DNA from: Streptomyces sp. NBC_01237
GTDB taxonomy: Bacteria; Actinomycetota; Actinomycetes; Streptomycetales; Streptomycetaceae
Assembly (NCBI RefSeq): GCF_035917275.1
Contig: NZ_CP108508.1
Span: forward strand, 7,502,001 to 7,566,000
Direction: 5' to 3'
Length of the DNA stretch: 64,000 nt
Part shown: positions 56,886 to 64,000 of the stretch, piece after piece
Layout of the letters: each line of letters opens with the position of its first letter
Numbering within the stretch: position 1 is the stretch's first letter
Notes under the pieces: generated by a model
The model's database searches: none
Told to the model about the DNA's origin: nothing
What the model saw: only the letters and a program-made list of their open reading frames with translations
Position numbers and translations under genes: made by a program

Positions 56886-57536
56886 TCAGCGCAGCGCGGC
56901 GTACACGATGAGGTTGTCCACGGGATGTCCGTCCGCGTCGAAGGCACCGTCACAGGTGATGAGCCGCAACGTGCTGCCGTCGGTGGATCCGTAGACCTTG
57001 TCGGTGGGGAACGCCTTCTTGTCGACGGTCTCCGTGCCGGTGACCGTGAAGTGGACGGTCTTTCCGGCCTTGTCGCGCACCGAGATGTCGGCGCCCTCGC
57101 GGATCTTCTTCAGGTCGTGGAAGACGGCCCTGCCGAACCGGGTGTCGTTGTGGCCTATGAGCACCGCGGCACCGGGCTGCCCCGGTACGGCTCCGCCGGT
57201 GTACCAGCCCACGGTCATGCCCTGTTCGGCGGGCGGGACCTCGACGGTGCCGTCCGCGTTGAGGCCGAGCCGCATGAGGGTGCTGTCCACGCCGACGGAC
57301 GGGATGGAGACCGAGGCCGGACTCACCGGTTCGGTCTTCCCCGCCCGCGGAGGCGCGGTGGACCCGGTGGACCCGGTGCCGGGCGACTCCGGGCCGGAGC
57401 GCGTGGCGGACGCGGACCCGGCGGCGGACGGTGGGGTGTCCGACGCCGTGGAGGAACACCCCGCCAGGGCGACGCAGGCGGCGATGGCGGGCAGTAGTGC
57501 GGCAGCGCGCCGGAACGGGTGGTACGTACGGGACAC
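56886..57536 (-). CDS. Class F sortase
   Basis: A 216-residue sortase of the actinobacterial class F. The N-terminus has a lipobox-like signal (AACVALAGC, Cys near 26), suggesting membrane anchoring. The sortase core shows VLIGHNDTRFGRAVFHDL (catalytic His), LRLITCDGAFD (catalytic Cys) and the end VYAALR (Arg). Sortases cut and transfer surface proteins at sorting motifs; class F substrates are poorly known. The GTG at 57536 has GGAG six bases upstream; a start at 57605 would add 23 residues before the signal. It lies 89 bases downstream of the repeat-bearing membrane protein gene. Confidence 0.9.
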   Translation of the reverse strand: MSRTYHPFRRAAALLPAIAACVALAGCSSTASDTPPSAAGSASATRSGPESPGTGSTGSTAPPRAGKTEPVSPASVSIPSVGVDSTLMRLGLNADGTVEVPPAEQGMTVGWYTGGAVPGQPGAAVLIGHNDTRFGRAVFHDLKKIREGADISVRDKAGKTVHFTVTGTETVDKKAFPTDKVYGSTDGSTLRLITCDGAFDADGHPVDNLIVYAALR

Positions 57537-57625
57537 GGGCAGGCTCCAGCCGGACGGGACGACGACCGACCGTGGCGCCGTCCGGTGGGACGGCGCCACG
57601 GTCACTGGTGGGTGTTGACGGCAGG

Positions 57626-58078
57626 TCAGCCGTTGCGGTGGGCCGCGGAACGGCGACGCAGCACGATGGTGCCCGCGCCCGCCAGCAGCATCGCGCCGGC
57701 GGCCGATCCGACGAGTGCGGTGGTGCTGTCCCCGTCACCGGCGGGACGTTCACCGGCGGCGACACCGCCGCGGGGCTTGACGGCCGGTGCAGCGCTTTCG
57801 CCGGCGCCCGCGTCGCCACGGGTCTTGACGGCCGGTGCCGGGCGGTCGCCGGCGGCAACGCCACCGCGGGGCTTGACGGCCGGTGCGGGGCGGTCGCCCG
57901 CACCGCTGTCAGCGGGCCTGGCCGTCGGCTGCTCGGCGACCGGTGAAGGGGTCTTCTCGACGCGCGGGGTCGCCGGCTTGGGCGTGCTGTCGGCGAAGGC
58001 CGCGGCCGACGGGGCGAGCACCGCACCTGCCGCGACGGCGGCGAGCACGACGGTACGCAGTGTGAGACGAGCGGTCAT
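57626..58078 (-). CDS. Exported repeat protein with C-terminal membrane anchor
   Basis: A 150-residue protein. An N-terminal signal peptide (TLRTVVLAAVAAGAVLAPSA) is followed by a Pro-rich region and three 16-residue tandem repeats at 60-75, 76-91 and 92-107 (first unit AGDRPAPAVKPRGGVA) with a fourth partial one. The C-terminus is a hydrophobic segment (ALVGSAAGAMLLAGAGTIVL, 121-140) and an RRR tail. This is the layout of a cell-wall-sorted protein, but no LPXTG or LAXTG motif is visible before the anchor. The neighbour is a class F sortase, so it may be an atypical substrate or partner. Confidence 0.8.
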   Translation of the reverse strand: MTARLTLRTVVLAAVAAGAVLAPSAAAFADSTPKPATPRVEKTPSPVAEQPTARPADSGAGDRPAPAVKPRGGVAAGDRPAPAVKTRGDAGAGESAAPAVKPRGGVAAGERPAGDGDSTTALVGSAAGAMLLAGAGTIVLRRRSAAHRNG

Positions 58079-58236
58079 ACAGATGGCTCCATTCCAGCTC
58101 GGCCCCGTGTCGGACCCGGAGGTGGTTCGCACCGGGTACGGGGCATGGGGCCAGGCTGGCGTGAAGTTATGAAGAAGCTGTCAGGACGCTGTGGTCATCC
58201 CATCAGCCCTCGCGCCGGGCCCCTGCCCACCCGCCC

Positions 58237-60273
58237 TCAGGCCCTCGCTCCAGGCCCCTCCGCCGCGGCACGGGACGTCGTGGGCAGCCGGAGCGTGAAG
58301 ACCGATCCGGCGCCCTCGGTGCTGGCCGCACCGGCCGTACCGCCGTGGGCCTCGGTGAGCTTGCGGACGATGGAGAGACCGAGGCCACTGCCGCCCGTGC
58401 GGCGGCTGCGGGACTTCTCCGCGCGCCAGAAGCGGTCGAAGACATGGGGGAGGTCCTCGGCCGAGATGCCGTTGCCCGTGTCCACCACCTCGACGACGAT
58501 GTGCTCCCCGGACCCGGAGCCGTACGCACGCAGCGTCACCCGGCCGCCCGCCGGGGTGTGGCGCAGCGCGTTGGAGACGAGATTGCCGATGGCCTGCCGC
58601 AGCCGCACGGGGTCCGCTTCCAACACGGGATGTGCCGCGCCCGCGGGGCCGGGTGCGGCGTCCACCGTCAGCGTCACGCCCGCGGTCTCCGCCCGGCCCT
58701 GGTGCGCGGCGGCGACCTGGGCCAGCAGCTCCTCCATCCGTACCCGCTCGGGGTGCAGCCGCAGCACACCCGCGTCGGCAGCGGACAGGTCCTGGAGGTC
58801 GTCGATGATGTGCTGCAACTGCACCGCCTCCTCCAGCAGCGAGGAGACGAACGCCGGATCGGGATCGGCCAGACCGTCCTGGGCCGCCTCCAGCCAGCCC
58901 CGGATATTGCTCAGCGGGGTCCGCAGCTCATGGGCGACATCGCTGACCATCGCCTTGCGCTGCGCCTCCAGGCGCGCCCGGTGTGCCGACATGTCGTTGA
59001 ACGCGGTGGCCAGCCGGCCGATCTCATTGTCGGACGTGACGGGGACCGAGGCCGGTTCCTCGCCGTCGCGCATACGCTGTGCGGCGCCGGTCAGCGCATG
59101 CAGCGGGCGCACCAGCCGGGCGCCCGCGAGCACCGAGGCACCCACGGTGAGCGCCAGCACGAGAGCCGCGACACCGGCGATCTTGGCGGTGTTCGCCGGA
59201 GAGAGAGCGAAACCGGGCACGGTGGTGCCGCCCTCGTCACCGATGAACAGCAGGGCGGGGGAGGCCACGTAGGAGCTGAGCTGCTCGCGGCGCGCCGTGC
59301 CCACACACGAGGCGATGGCCCGGTCGCCCTCACCGGTCTGTACCGCGGGCCTGTCGGTCGGGGCGGGGAGCTTCACCGGGCCCCTGGCCGGCATGGGCAT
59401 GGGCGTGGCCGCCTGCCCCCAGGAGAGATCCTGGTTGAGCCGCACGGCGCCGCGGTCCTGGCGTTCGAGGCAGGCGTCGGCCAGCTCGTTGAGCGCGGCC
59501 AGCGCCTTCTTCTCGGTGCGGGTGGGACCGTTCAGCGCCTCGGTGTCGCACCTGGTGCCCAGTGCCCGCTCGGGATCGTTGCCCACGATCTGGATACGGG
59601 GCCGACCGCTCGGTTCCACGACCACGTCCGAGGCGATCCCCGCCCGGCTCAGGCACGCCACGTTCCGGTCGGCGGCCTGCCGCAACCTCGTACGCTCCGC
59701 GGCCGACAGCCGGAACGGGCCGACCGCACGCGCGTCGACCCGGCCGTCGGCCGCCCCGGCGCGGTCGGCGTTCGCGGAGGCCAGGACGGTGTCCACGGAC
59801 AGCGGGTCGACGACCGCGGACGCCTGTGGGGGCAGTGCGGGCGGGGTCTGCTGGGTGGCGGAGTCGGCGAGGGGCTGACGGCTCTGGGTGGTCAGCGCGA
59901 CCCTGCGTCCGGACTGCCGGGCCAGTTCCGCCACGGTCGCCTCGACACCGTCCCAGGTGGAGTTGCGGGCCGCGTAACCCAGCAGGGTGTCGTAGATCCG
60001 GGCGTCGGCGGTGAGGTTCTGCCCCTGCTCCTGCTTGATCGCCCCGGAGGTGGTCTGCACGGCCAGCCAGGCGGTCGCCGCCACCGAACAGGCCGCCACC
60101 AGCGCGGACACGCCGAGCAGCCGCCCGAACAGGCTCTTGCGCAGGGGCAGGCGGGTCCGGGCCGTCCCCGCGGTGCCCTCCGGGCCCGTCGGACCGGGCT
60201 CGTGCGCTCCGGCTCGGGCCTCATCGGCGTTGTCCGGGCGGGAGCCGCCGGGCGCGCGGGGGACCCTAGGCAC
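58237..60273 (-). CDS. Two-component sensor histidine kinase
   Basis: A 678-residue membrane histidine kinase. TM1 is near 50-72 (LLGVSALVAACSVAATAWLA). A long extracellular sensor of about 280 residues follows, with several cysteines (DRNVACLSRAG, GTRCDTEAL, DACLERQDRG, IASCVGTARR). TM2 is near 362-385, then HAMP, HisKA with the phosphorylated H448 in SDVAHELRTPLSN, and HATPase_c (NLVSNALRH, DTGNGISAEDLP, GGSGLGLSIV). The cysteine-bearing sensor may form disulfides. The GTG at 60273 overlaps the response regulator stop by 8 bases, so both are made together. Signal unknown; neighbours suggest envelope stress. Confidence 0.95.
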   Translation of the reverse strand: MPRVPRAPGGSRPDNADEARAGAHEPGPTGPEGTAGTARTRLPLRKSLFGRLLGVSALVAACSVAATAWLAVQTTSGAIKQEQGQNLTADARIYDTLLGYAARNSTWDGVEATVAELARQSGRRVALTTQSRQPLADSATQQTPPALPPQASAVVDPLSVDTVLASANADRAGAADGRVDARAVGPFRLSAAERTRLRQAADRNVACLSRAGIASDVVVEPSGRPRIQIVGNDPERALGTRCDTEALNGPTRTEKKALAALNELADACLERQDRGAVRLNQDLSWGQAATPMPMPARGPVKLPAPTDRPAVQTGEGDRAIASCVGTARREQLSSYVASPALLFIGDEGGTTVPGFALSPANTAKIAGVAALVLALTVGASVLAGARLVRPLHALTGAAQRMRDGEEPASVPVTSDNEIGRLATAFNDMSAHRARLEAQRKAMVSDVAHELRTPLSNIRGWLEAAQDGLADPDPAFVSSLLEEAVQLQHIIDDLQDLSAADAGVLRLHPERVRMEELLAQVAAAHQGRAETAGVTLTVDAAPGPAGAAHPVLEADPVRLRQAIGNLVSNALRHTPAGGRVTLRAYGSGSGEHIVVEVVDTGNGISAEDLPHVFDRFWRAEKSRSRRTGGSGLGLSIVRKLTEAHGGTAGAASTEGAGSVFTLRLPTTSRAAAEGPGARA

Positions 60274-60985
60274 GCGGGAGTCCCTTGGCCGGGTCCGTCA
60301 GTTTGTAGCCGACACCGAAGACCGTCAGCAGTCTGACCGGGCGGCGCGGGGCCGGCTCGATCTTCTTGCGCAGGTTCATCACGTGCACATCGACCGTCCG
60401 GTCCCCGATGTAGCGGTCGAAACCGTGCAGCTCCTCCAGGAGCCGCTGACGGCTGAAGACCCGGTCGGGCTCGGCGGCCATCGCGGCCAGGATCCTGAAC
60501 TCACCCGGTGTGCACTCCTTGTGCTCACCCCCCACCGACACCTCGTGCCGTTCGGGATCCACCGTCAGCGTCCCCACCCGCAGCACCTGGGACACCGCGG
60601 GCGCCTCCGGTCCCGTACGACGGGTGCGGCGCAGCAGCGTACGGACCCGTGCCATCAGCTCGCGCGGGCTGTACGGCTTGGTCATGTAGTCGTCCGCCCC
60701 GAGATCGAGCCCGAGCAGCAGATCGTCCTCCGTGGTGCGGGCCGTCAGCATCAGCACGGGCAGCTCCCGGCACTCGGCCCGCAGCACCCGTACCACGTCC
60801 AGGCCGTCGGCCCGCGGCATCATCACATCGAGCAGGAGCAGGTCCGGCTCCCGGTGCCGCACCTCTTCGAGCGCGGCGAGCCCGTCGCCCACGACCCGTA
60901 CGGTGTGCCCCTCCCGTTCGAGGTAGCGGCGTACGAGTTCGGCCTGCTTCTCGTCGTCTTCGGCGACTATGACGTTTGCACACAC
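60266..60985 (-). CDS. OmpR/PhoB-type response regulator
   Basis: A 239-residue response regulator. The receiver domain (1-115) has the acidic pair EDDE (9-12), phosphorylated Asp53 in LLLLDVMMP, and the lysine in MTKPYSP. The C-terminal winged-helix DNA-binding domain (about 140-230) contains CTPGEFRILAAMAAEPDRVFS and the recognition part RTVDVHVMNLRKKIEP. The GTG at 60985 starts the gene; another GTG two bases away is out of frame. It is the first gene of the pair with the sensor kinase. Upstream lies a 170-base gap to the GtrA gene. Confidence 0.95.
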   Translation of the reverse strand: MCANVIVAEDDEKQAELVRRYLEREGHTVRVVGDGLAALEEVRHREPDLLLLDVMMPRADGLDVVRVLRAECRELPVLMLTARTTEDDLLLGLDLGADDYMTKPYSPRELMARVRTLLRRTRRTGPEAPAVSQVLRVGTLTVDPERHEVSVGGEHKECTPGEFRILAAMAAEPDRVFSRQRLLEELHGFDRYIGDRTVDVHVMNLRKKIEPAPRRPVRLLTVFGVGYKLTDPAKGLPRA

Positions 60986-61155
60986 ACGGCCGATCGTATG
61001 CGAGTGCGAAACACGGCCCGGACGGGCTCAGGCGGAACCGGCGGCGGATCCCGGCGGTGCGAGGGCGTGAGCCGCCGCCCGGCCGGAGGCGGAGACGTGC
61101 CGGGGCGCGGCGCTGTCCTGCGGAGCGTGGGCGGCGATCCGGTCCGCCGGAGGCG

Positions 61156-61641
61156 TTACGCGGCCATCGTCACGGCGGACTTGCCGAGAACGGCGGTCTT
61201 CGCCCTGCTCGGCCGCTCGGCGAAGACCACGATCCGCAGCAGCGCGAAACGGCCGACCCCGGCCAGCGCGGATGCCGACAGATAGACGGTCTGCGCGAGG
61301 AGCGCGGACGGCGACGGGTCGATGGCGTACAGGGCGAGCAGCGCGCCGGTGGTGAACGCGTAGCTCACGGCGGCGGTCAGGCCGGACTGGAGGTGAACAC
61401 CCCAGCCCCCGCGCCCGCTCCGGAAGGATATGCGGCGGTGCAGTTCCGTCGCGATCACCGTGGAGACGACCGTGACCAGGGCGTTGGCCACCACCAGCGG
61501 CAGCCGTCCGTCCAGCAGCATCAGCACGCCGCTGGAGGCGACCCCGACCCCGCCGCCGCAGACGACGAAGCGCACGAAGGCCGCGACAAGCGGGTGGGCC
61601 GCGAGCGGCTGCCGGTGCGGACGGTGCGAGGGGGCGGTCAC
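61156..61641 (-). CDS. GtrA family membrane protein
   Basis: A 161-residue, four-helix membrane protein of the GtrA family. Helices cover about 20-42, 48-70, 85-107 and 114-135; FVRFVVCGGGVGVASSGVLMLL is the family-typical first helix. GtrA proteins are thought to help move polyprenyl-linked sugars across the membrane or support wall polysaccharide glycosylation. The GTG at 61641 begins the gene. Orientation matches the two-component genes, so cotranscription is possible. Confidence 0.85.
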   Translation of the reverse strand: MTAPSHRPHRQPLAAHPLVAAFVRFVVCGGGVGVASSGVLMLLDGRLPLVVANALVTVVSTVIATELHRRISFRSGRGGWGVHLQSGLTAAVSYAFTTGALLALYAIDPSPSALLAQTVYLSASALAGVGRFALLRIVVFAERPSRAKTAVLGKSAVTMAA

Positions 61642-61950
61642 GGGGGTTCCTCCGTAGGGGATGGCAAGCGGTGCGTTGATTCCACCTCAGAATCTATGGG
61701 CCGGGCGTCCTCCGGGCGACCCGAATAGACCCCGACTTCACTGAGGGTTATCCCCCAGAGGGGCCTGGTAGCCAGCTACCCCCCCTGCCGATCTTGTGAT
61801 CAATCATGCGCAGATGTCGGGCGCGCATGATCGGAAAGGGCCAGAAAAGGGCCTGTGAGACCCTCTGGGCTTCACGGAACCTCCTTATAGTGGTGCCGCG
61901 TTGATCGTATGGTCGCAACGCGCGAAGCCGTCGCCATTGGAGTCCGTACG
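61642..61950. promoter_or_regulatory. Divergent promoter region before the P450 pair
   Basis: 309 bases between the GtrA and P450 genes. A perfect 9-bp inverted repeat ATCATGCGC/GCGCATGAT spans 61803-61831 with an 11-base spacer. A -10-like TATAGT is at 61886-61891, about 60 bases before the P450 start; no matching -35 was found. The stretch around 61735-61910 is relatively AT-rich. Confidence 0.5.
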
Positions 61951-63252
61951 ATGACGAACCCCCTGCCCGCCGCGTCCGCTTCCACGACAAGTGCCGGTGG
62001 TGGCTGCCCGTTAGGCCGCGCTCCGGGCGCCGTGCCCCTGGGGGGAGCCGACTTCACCACCGAGCCCCAGGTGCTCTACCGCGCCATGCGGAGCGAGCAC
62101 GGGCCCGTCGTGCCCGTCGAACTGCCCGGCGGGGTACCCGCCTGGCTGGTCATCGGCTACCGCGAACTCCACCAGGTCACCAGCGACGGGGAACTCTTCC
62201 CCCGGGACGTCGCGCTGTGGAATCAGTGGGGGCACATCCCCGAGGACTGGCCGCTGCTGCCGATGGTCGGCCGGCCCATGCCGTCCATCTACTTCACCGC
62301 GGGGGCCGAGCACCTGCGGCACGCCCGGATGGTGGGGCCCGCCCTCGAAGGCGCGGACCCGTTCGAGATCCGGTCGCACTGCGAACAGCTCGCCGACCGG
62401 CTCGTCGACGGCGTGTGCAGCCGGGGCACGGCCGACCTCGTCGCCGAGTTCGCCGTACCGCTCCCCGTCCTGGTGCTCGCCCGGCTGGTCGGCTTCCCCG
62501 ACGCCGAAGGCGCGGACATCGCCCGGGTGCTCAAGGACCTGGCCGACGGCGGGGCGGGAGCCCAGGAGGCCCATGCCCGCTTCGGCGAGCACATGCGGCG
62601 GCTGGTGGAGACCAAGCGGTCGGCACCCGGGGACGACGTGACCTCCCGGATGCTCGCGCACCCCGAGGCGTTCACCGACGAGGAGTACGCGCTCGACCTC
62701 ATGGCCATCACCGCGGCCGGGCACCTGACCACCGCCGACTGGATCGGCAACTCCATGCGCCTGATGCTCACGGAGGACCAGTTCGCCGCCTCCCTCTCCG
62801 GCGGGCGGCACAGCGTCGCCGAAGCCATGAACGAGGTCCTGTGGGAGGACGGTCCGACCCAGATCCTCGCCGGACGCTGGGCGGCCCGCGACACGCATCT
62901 GGGCGGCCGCAACATCCGGAGCGGCGACATGCTGCTGCTCGGTCTCGGCGCGGCCAACGCCGATCCGCACATCCGCCAGCAGCTCGCCTCCCCCGGAACC
63001 GGTTCGGGGCAGGGCGGCAACAGCGCGCATCTCGCGTTCAGCCACGGCGAGTACCGCTGCCCGTTCCCCGCCCAGGAGATCGCCGAGACCATCGCCCGCA
63101 CCGGTATCGAGGTCCTGCTGGACCGGCTGCCCGACCTCGAACTGGCCGTCCCCGCCGCGGAACTGGTCCGCCGGCCGTCCGCGTTCCTGCGCGGGATGAC
63201 CGCGCTTCCCGTCCGCTTCACTCCCGTACGTACGACAGGAGACCCGTCGTGA
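61951..63252 (+). CDS. Cytochrome P450, CYP157-type, without the EXXR motif
   Basis: A 433-residue bacterial cytochrome P450. The heme-binding loop is FSHGEYRCPFP with Cys370, and the I-helix oxygen-activation motif is AGHLTT (256-261). The K-helix, normally ExxR, reads E295-V-L-W298, so the near-universal arginine is absent. This substitution is a known mark of the Streptomyces CYP157 family, usually found with conservon (cvn) genes and paired with a CYP154. That pairing is seen here: the stop overlaps the next P450 start (GTGA). The ATG at 61951 follows TTGGAG by eight bases. Redox partners are not encoded nearby. Confidence 0.92.
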   Translation: MTNPLPAASASTTSAGGGCPLGRAPGAVPLGGADFTTEPQVLYRAMRSEHGPVVPVELPGGVPAWLVIGYRELHQVTSDGELFPRDVALWNQWGHIPEDWPLLPMVGRPMPSIYFTAGAEHLRHARMVGPALEGADPFEIRSHCEQLADRLVDGVCSRGTADLVAEFAVPLPVLVLARLVGFPDAEGADIARVLKDLADGGAGAQEAHARFGEHMRRLVETKRSAPGDDVTSRMLAHPEAFTDEEYALDLMAITAAGHLTTADWIGNSMRLMLTEDQFAASLSGGRHSVAEAMNEVLWEDGPTQILAGRWAARDTHLGGRNIRSGDMLLLGLGAANADPHIRQQLASPGTGSGQGGNSAHLAFSHGEYRCPFPAQEIAETIARTGIEVLLDRLPDLELAVPAAELVRRPSAFLRGMTALPVRFTPVRTTGDPS

Positions 63253-64000
63253 ACTGCCCTCACGCTGCCGCCCATGGCGCCGAACCGGGTGCCGGGACCG
63301 TGGTCGTCGACCCGATGGTCCAGGATCTGGACGGCGAGACCGCCCGGCTGCGGGACGCCGGGGCGCTCGCCCGGATCGAGCTGCTCGGCGTCCCGGCCTG
63401 GACCGTCACCCGGCACGCGGAGGCCCGTCAACTCCTCGTCGATCCAAGGCTGGTGAAGGACATCGACGCCTGGGGGCTCTGGCGCAGCGGGGCGGTGACC
63501 CGGGCCTGGCCGCTGATCGGAATGATCGACGCGGGGCGTTCGATGTTCACGGTGGACGGAGCCGAACACCGGCGGCTGCGCACCAAGACCTCCCAGGCCC
63601 TCACCCCGCGCCGGCTCGAAGCGCTGCGTCCGGACATCGAGAAGTTCACCGGGGAACTGCTCGACTCCCTCGCGGAACAGGGCAGGGACGGGGTCGTCGA
63701 CCTCAAGGCCGTGTTCGCCCAGCCACTGCCGATGCGGGTCGTCGGCATGCTGATGGGGGTGGACGAGGAGCAGCACCCGATGCTGATGAAGCGCTACAAG
63801 GCGTTCTTCTCGATGCTCACCCCGCAGGAGGAACGGCTGGCACTGCTCGACGAGCTGGACGTCTTCTACTACGCCCTGGTGCGGGAGCGGACCGCGCGGC
63901 CGGGCGACGACCTCACCAGCGCACTGATCCTGGCCGAGGAGGGCGGGGAGCCGCTCACCGAGGAGGAGGTGGTGGGCAACCTGAAGGCGATGGTGGCCGC
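63249..64000 (+). CDS. Cytochrome P450, CYP154-like (partial, N-terminal part)
   Basis: The first 250 residues of a second P450; the gene runs past the right edge. The frame is open throughout. Recognisable are the C-helix region EHRRLRTKTSQALTPRRLEAL with the heme-propionate-binding residues, WGLWRSGAV, and the start of the central helices (MRVVGMLMGVDEEQ, LTSALILAEEGG, EEEVVGNLKAMVAA leading into the I-helix). Translation starts at GTG 63249 with AGGAG upstream and overlaps the first P450 stop. By analogy with CYP157/CYP154 pairs it is called CYP154-like; the heme loop that would confirm this is outside the window. Confidence 0.88.
   Translation, partial: MNCPHAAAHGAEPGAGTVVVDPMVQDLDGETARLRDAGALARIELLGVPAWTVTRHAEARQLLVDPRLVKDIDAWGLWRSGAVTRAWPLIGMIDAGRSMFTVDGAEHRRLRTKTSQALTPRRLEALRPDIEKFTGELLDSLAEQGRDGVVDLKAVFAQPLPMRVVGMLMGVDEEQHPMLMKRYKAFFSMLTPQEERLALLDELDVFYYALVRERTARPGDDLTSALILAEEGGEPLTEEEVVGNLKAMVA

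Noticed and set aside
57626..58078. LPXTG-anchored surface protein
   Set aside because: The anchor and basic tail are present but no LPXTG or LAXTG motif can be seen, so only a membrane-anchored protein is called.
61951..64000. A complete conservon (cvn) operon
   Set aside because: Only the P450 pair is visible; no histidine-kinase-like, roadblock, DUF742 or GTPase genes lie upstream.

Overview
The window is high-GC actinomycete DNA, almost certainly from a Streptomyces or a very close relative. The support is the strong G/C bias at third codon positions, frequent GTG and TTG starts, GTGA/ATGA stop-start overlaps, Tat-dependent lipoproteins, a class F sortase, a shortened MreB-like protein, a fused SecDF paralogue, an NAD+ DNA ligase paralogue and a CYP157-type P450 without the EXXR motif. 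No rRNA, CRISPR array, replication origin or complete prophage was seen.

Layout. 1-10.9 kb: a methyltransferase fragment, a PAP2/diacylglycerol-kinase fusion, an SMP-30 protein, an aminotransferase-fold protein lacking the PLP lysine, two metallo-beta-lactamase-fold hydrolases around a DedA protein, a resolvase-like protein without its catalytic serine, a holin-phosphodiesterase fusion and a 2OG-Fe(II) oxygenase. 11.3-17.6 kb: second copies or variants of core genes (ligA, an mreB-like gene, secDF) with a small envelope protein. 17.7-30.7 kb: mixed metabolism and regulators (DUF1275, MmyB-type, pterin dehydratase, two LysR genes, methyltransferase, ricin-type lectin, aldo/keto reductase, acyl-CoA ligase, SBF-like transporter, FdhD, FabH paralogue, GntR/FCD).

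31-51.3 kb is the most coherent part. A ROK regulator precedes a ribose-type sugar ABC transporter, an Idh/MocA dehydrogenase and a sugar isomerase. Then comes a 1235-residue secreted GSDH-PKD-CBM6-ThuA-DUF1080 protein. A tightly coupled operon follows: inositol-phosphate-synthase-like protein, UbiA prenyltransferase, sugar isomerase, EboA, TatD-type EboB, EboE and an EboF-type phosphodiesterase. A Tat-exported isomerase closes the run. This is an actinobacterial form of the ebo metabolite-traffic cluster in which an inositol-phosphate-synthase-like enzyme stands where other bacteria have the cyclase EboD. My reading, an inference, is that the system imports or makes a cyclitol or keto-sugar, prenylates it, and uses the product in moving metabolites across the membrane.

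51.3-64 kb: a DUF2254 membrane protein, tRNA-Leu(GAG) with a strong terminator, then a lower-GC accessory stretch (about 53.0-55.7 kb) with a possible transposase remnant, a DUF1963-like protein and an IS5-type transposase. After that come a secreted sphingomyelinase, a class F sortase with a repeat-bearing membrane protein, a two-component system, a GtrA protein and a coupled pair of P450 genes, the second cut by the window edge.
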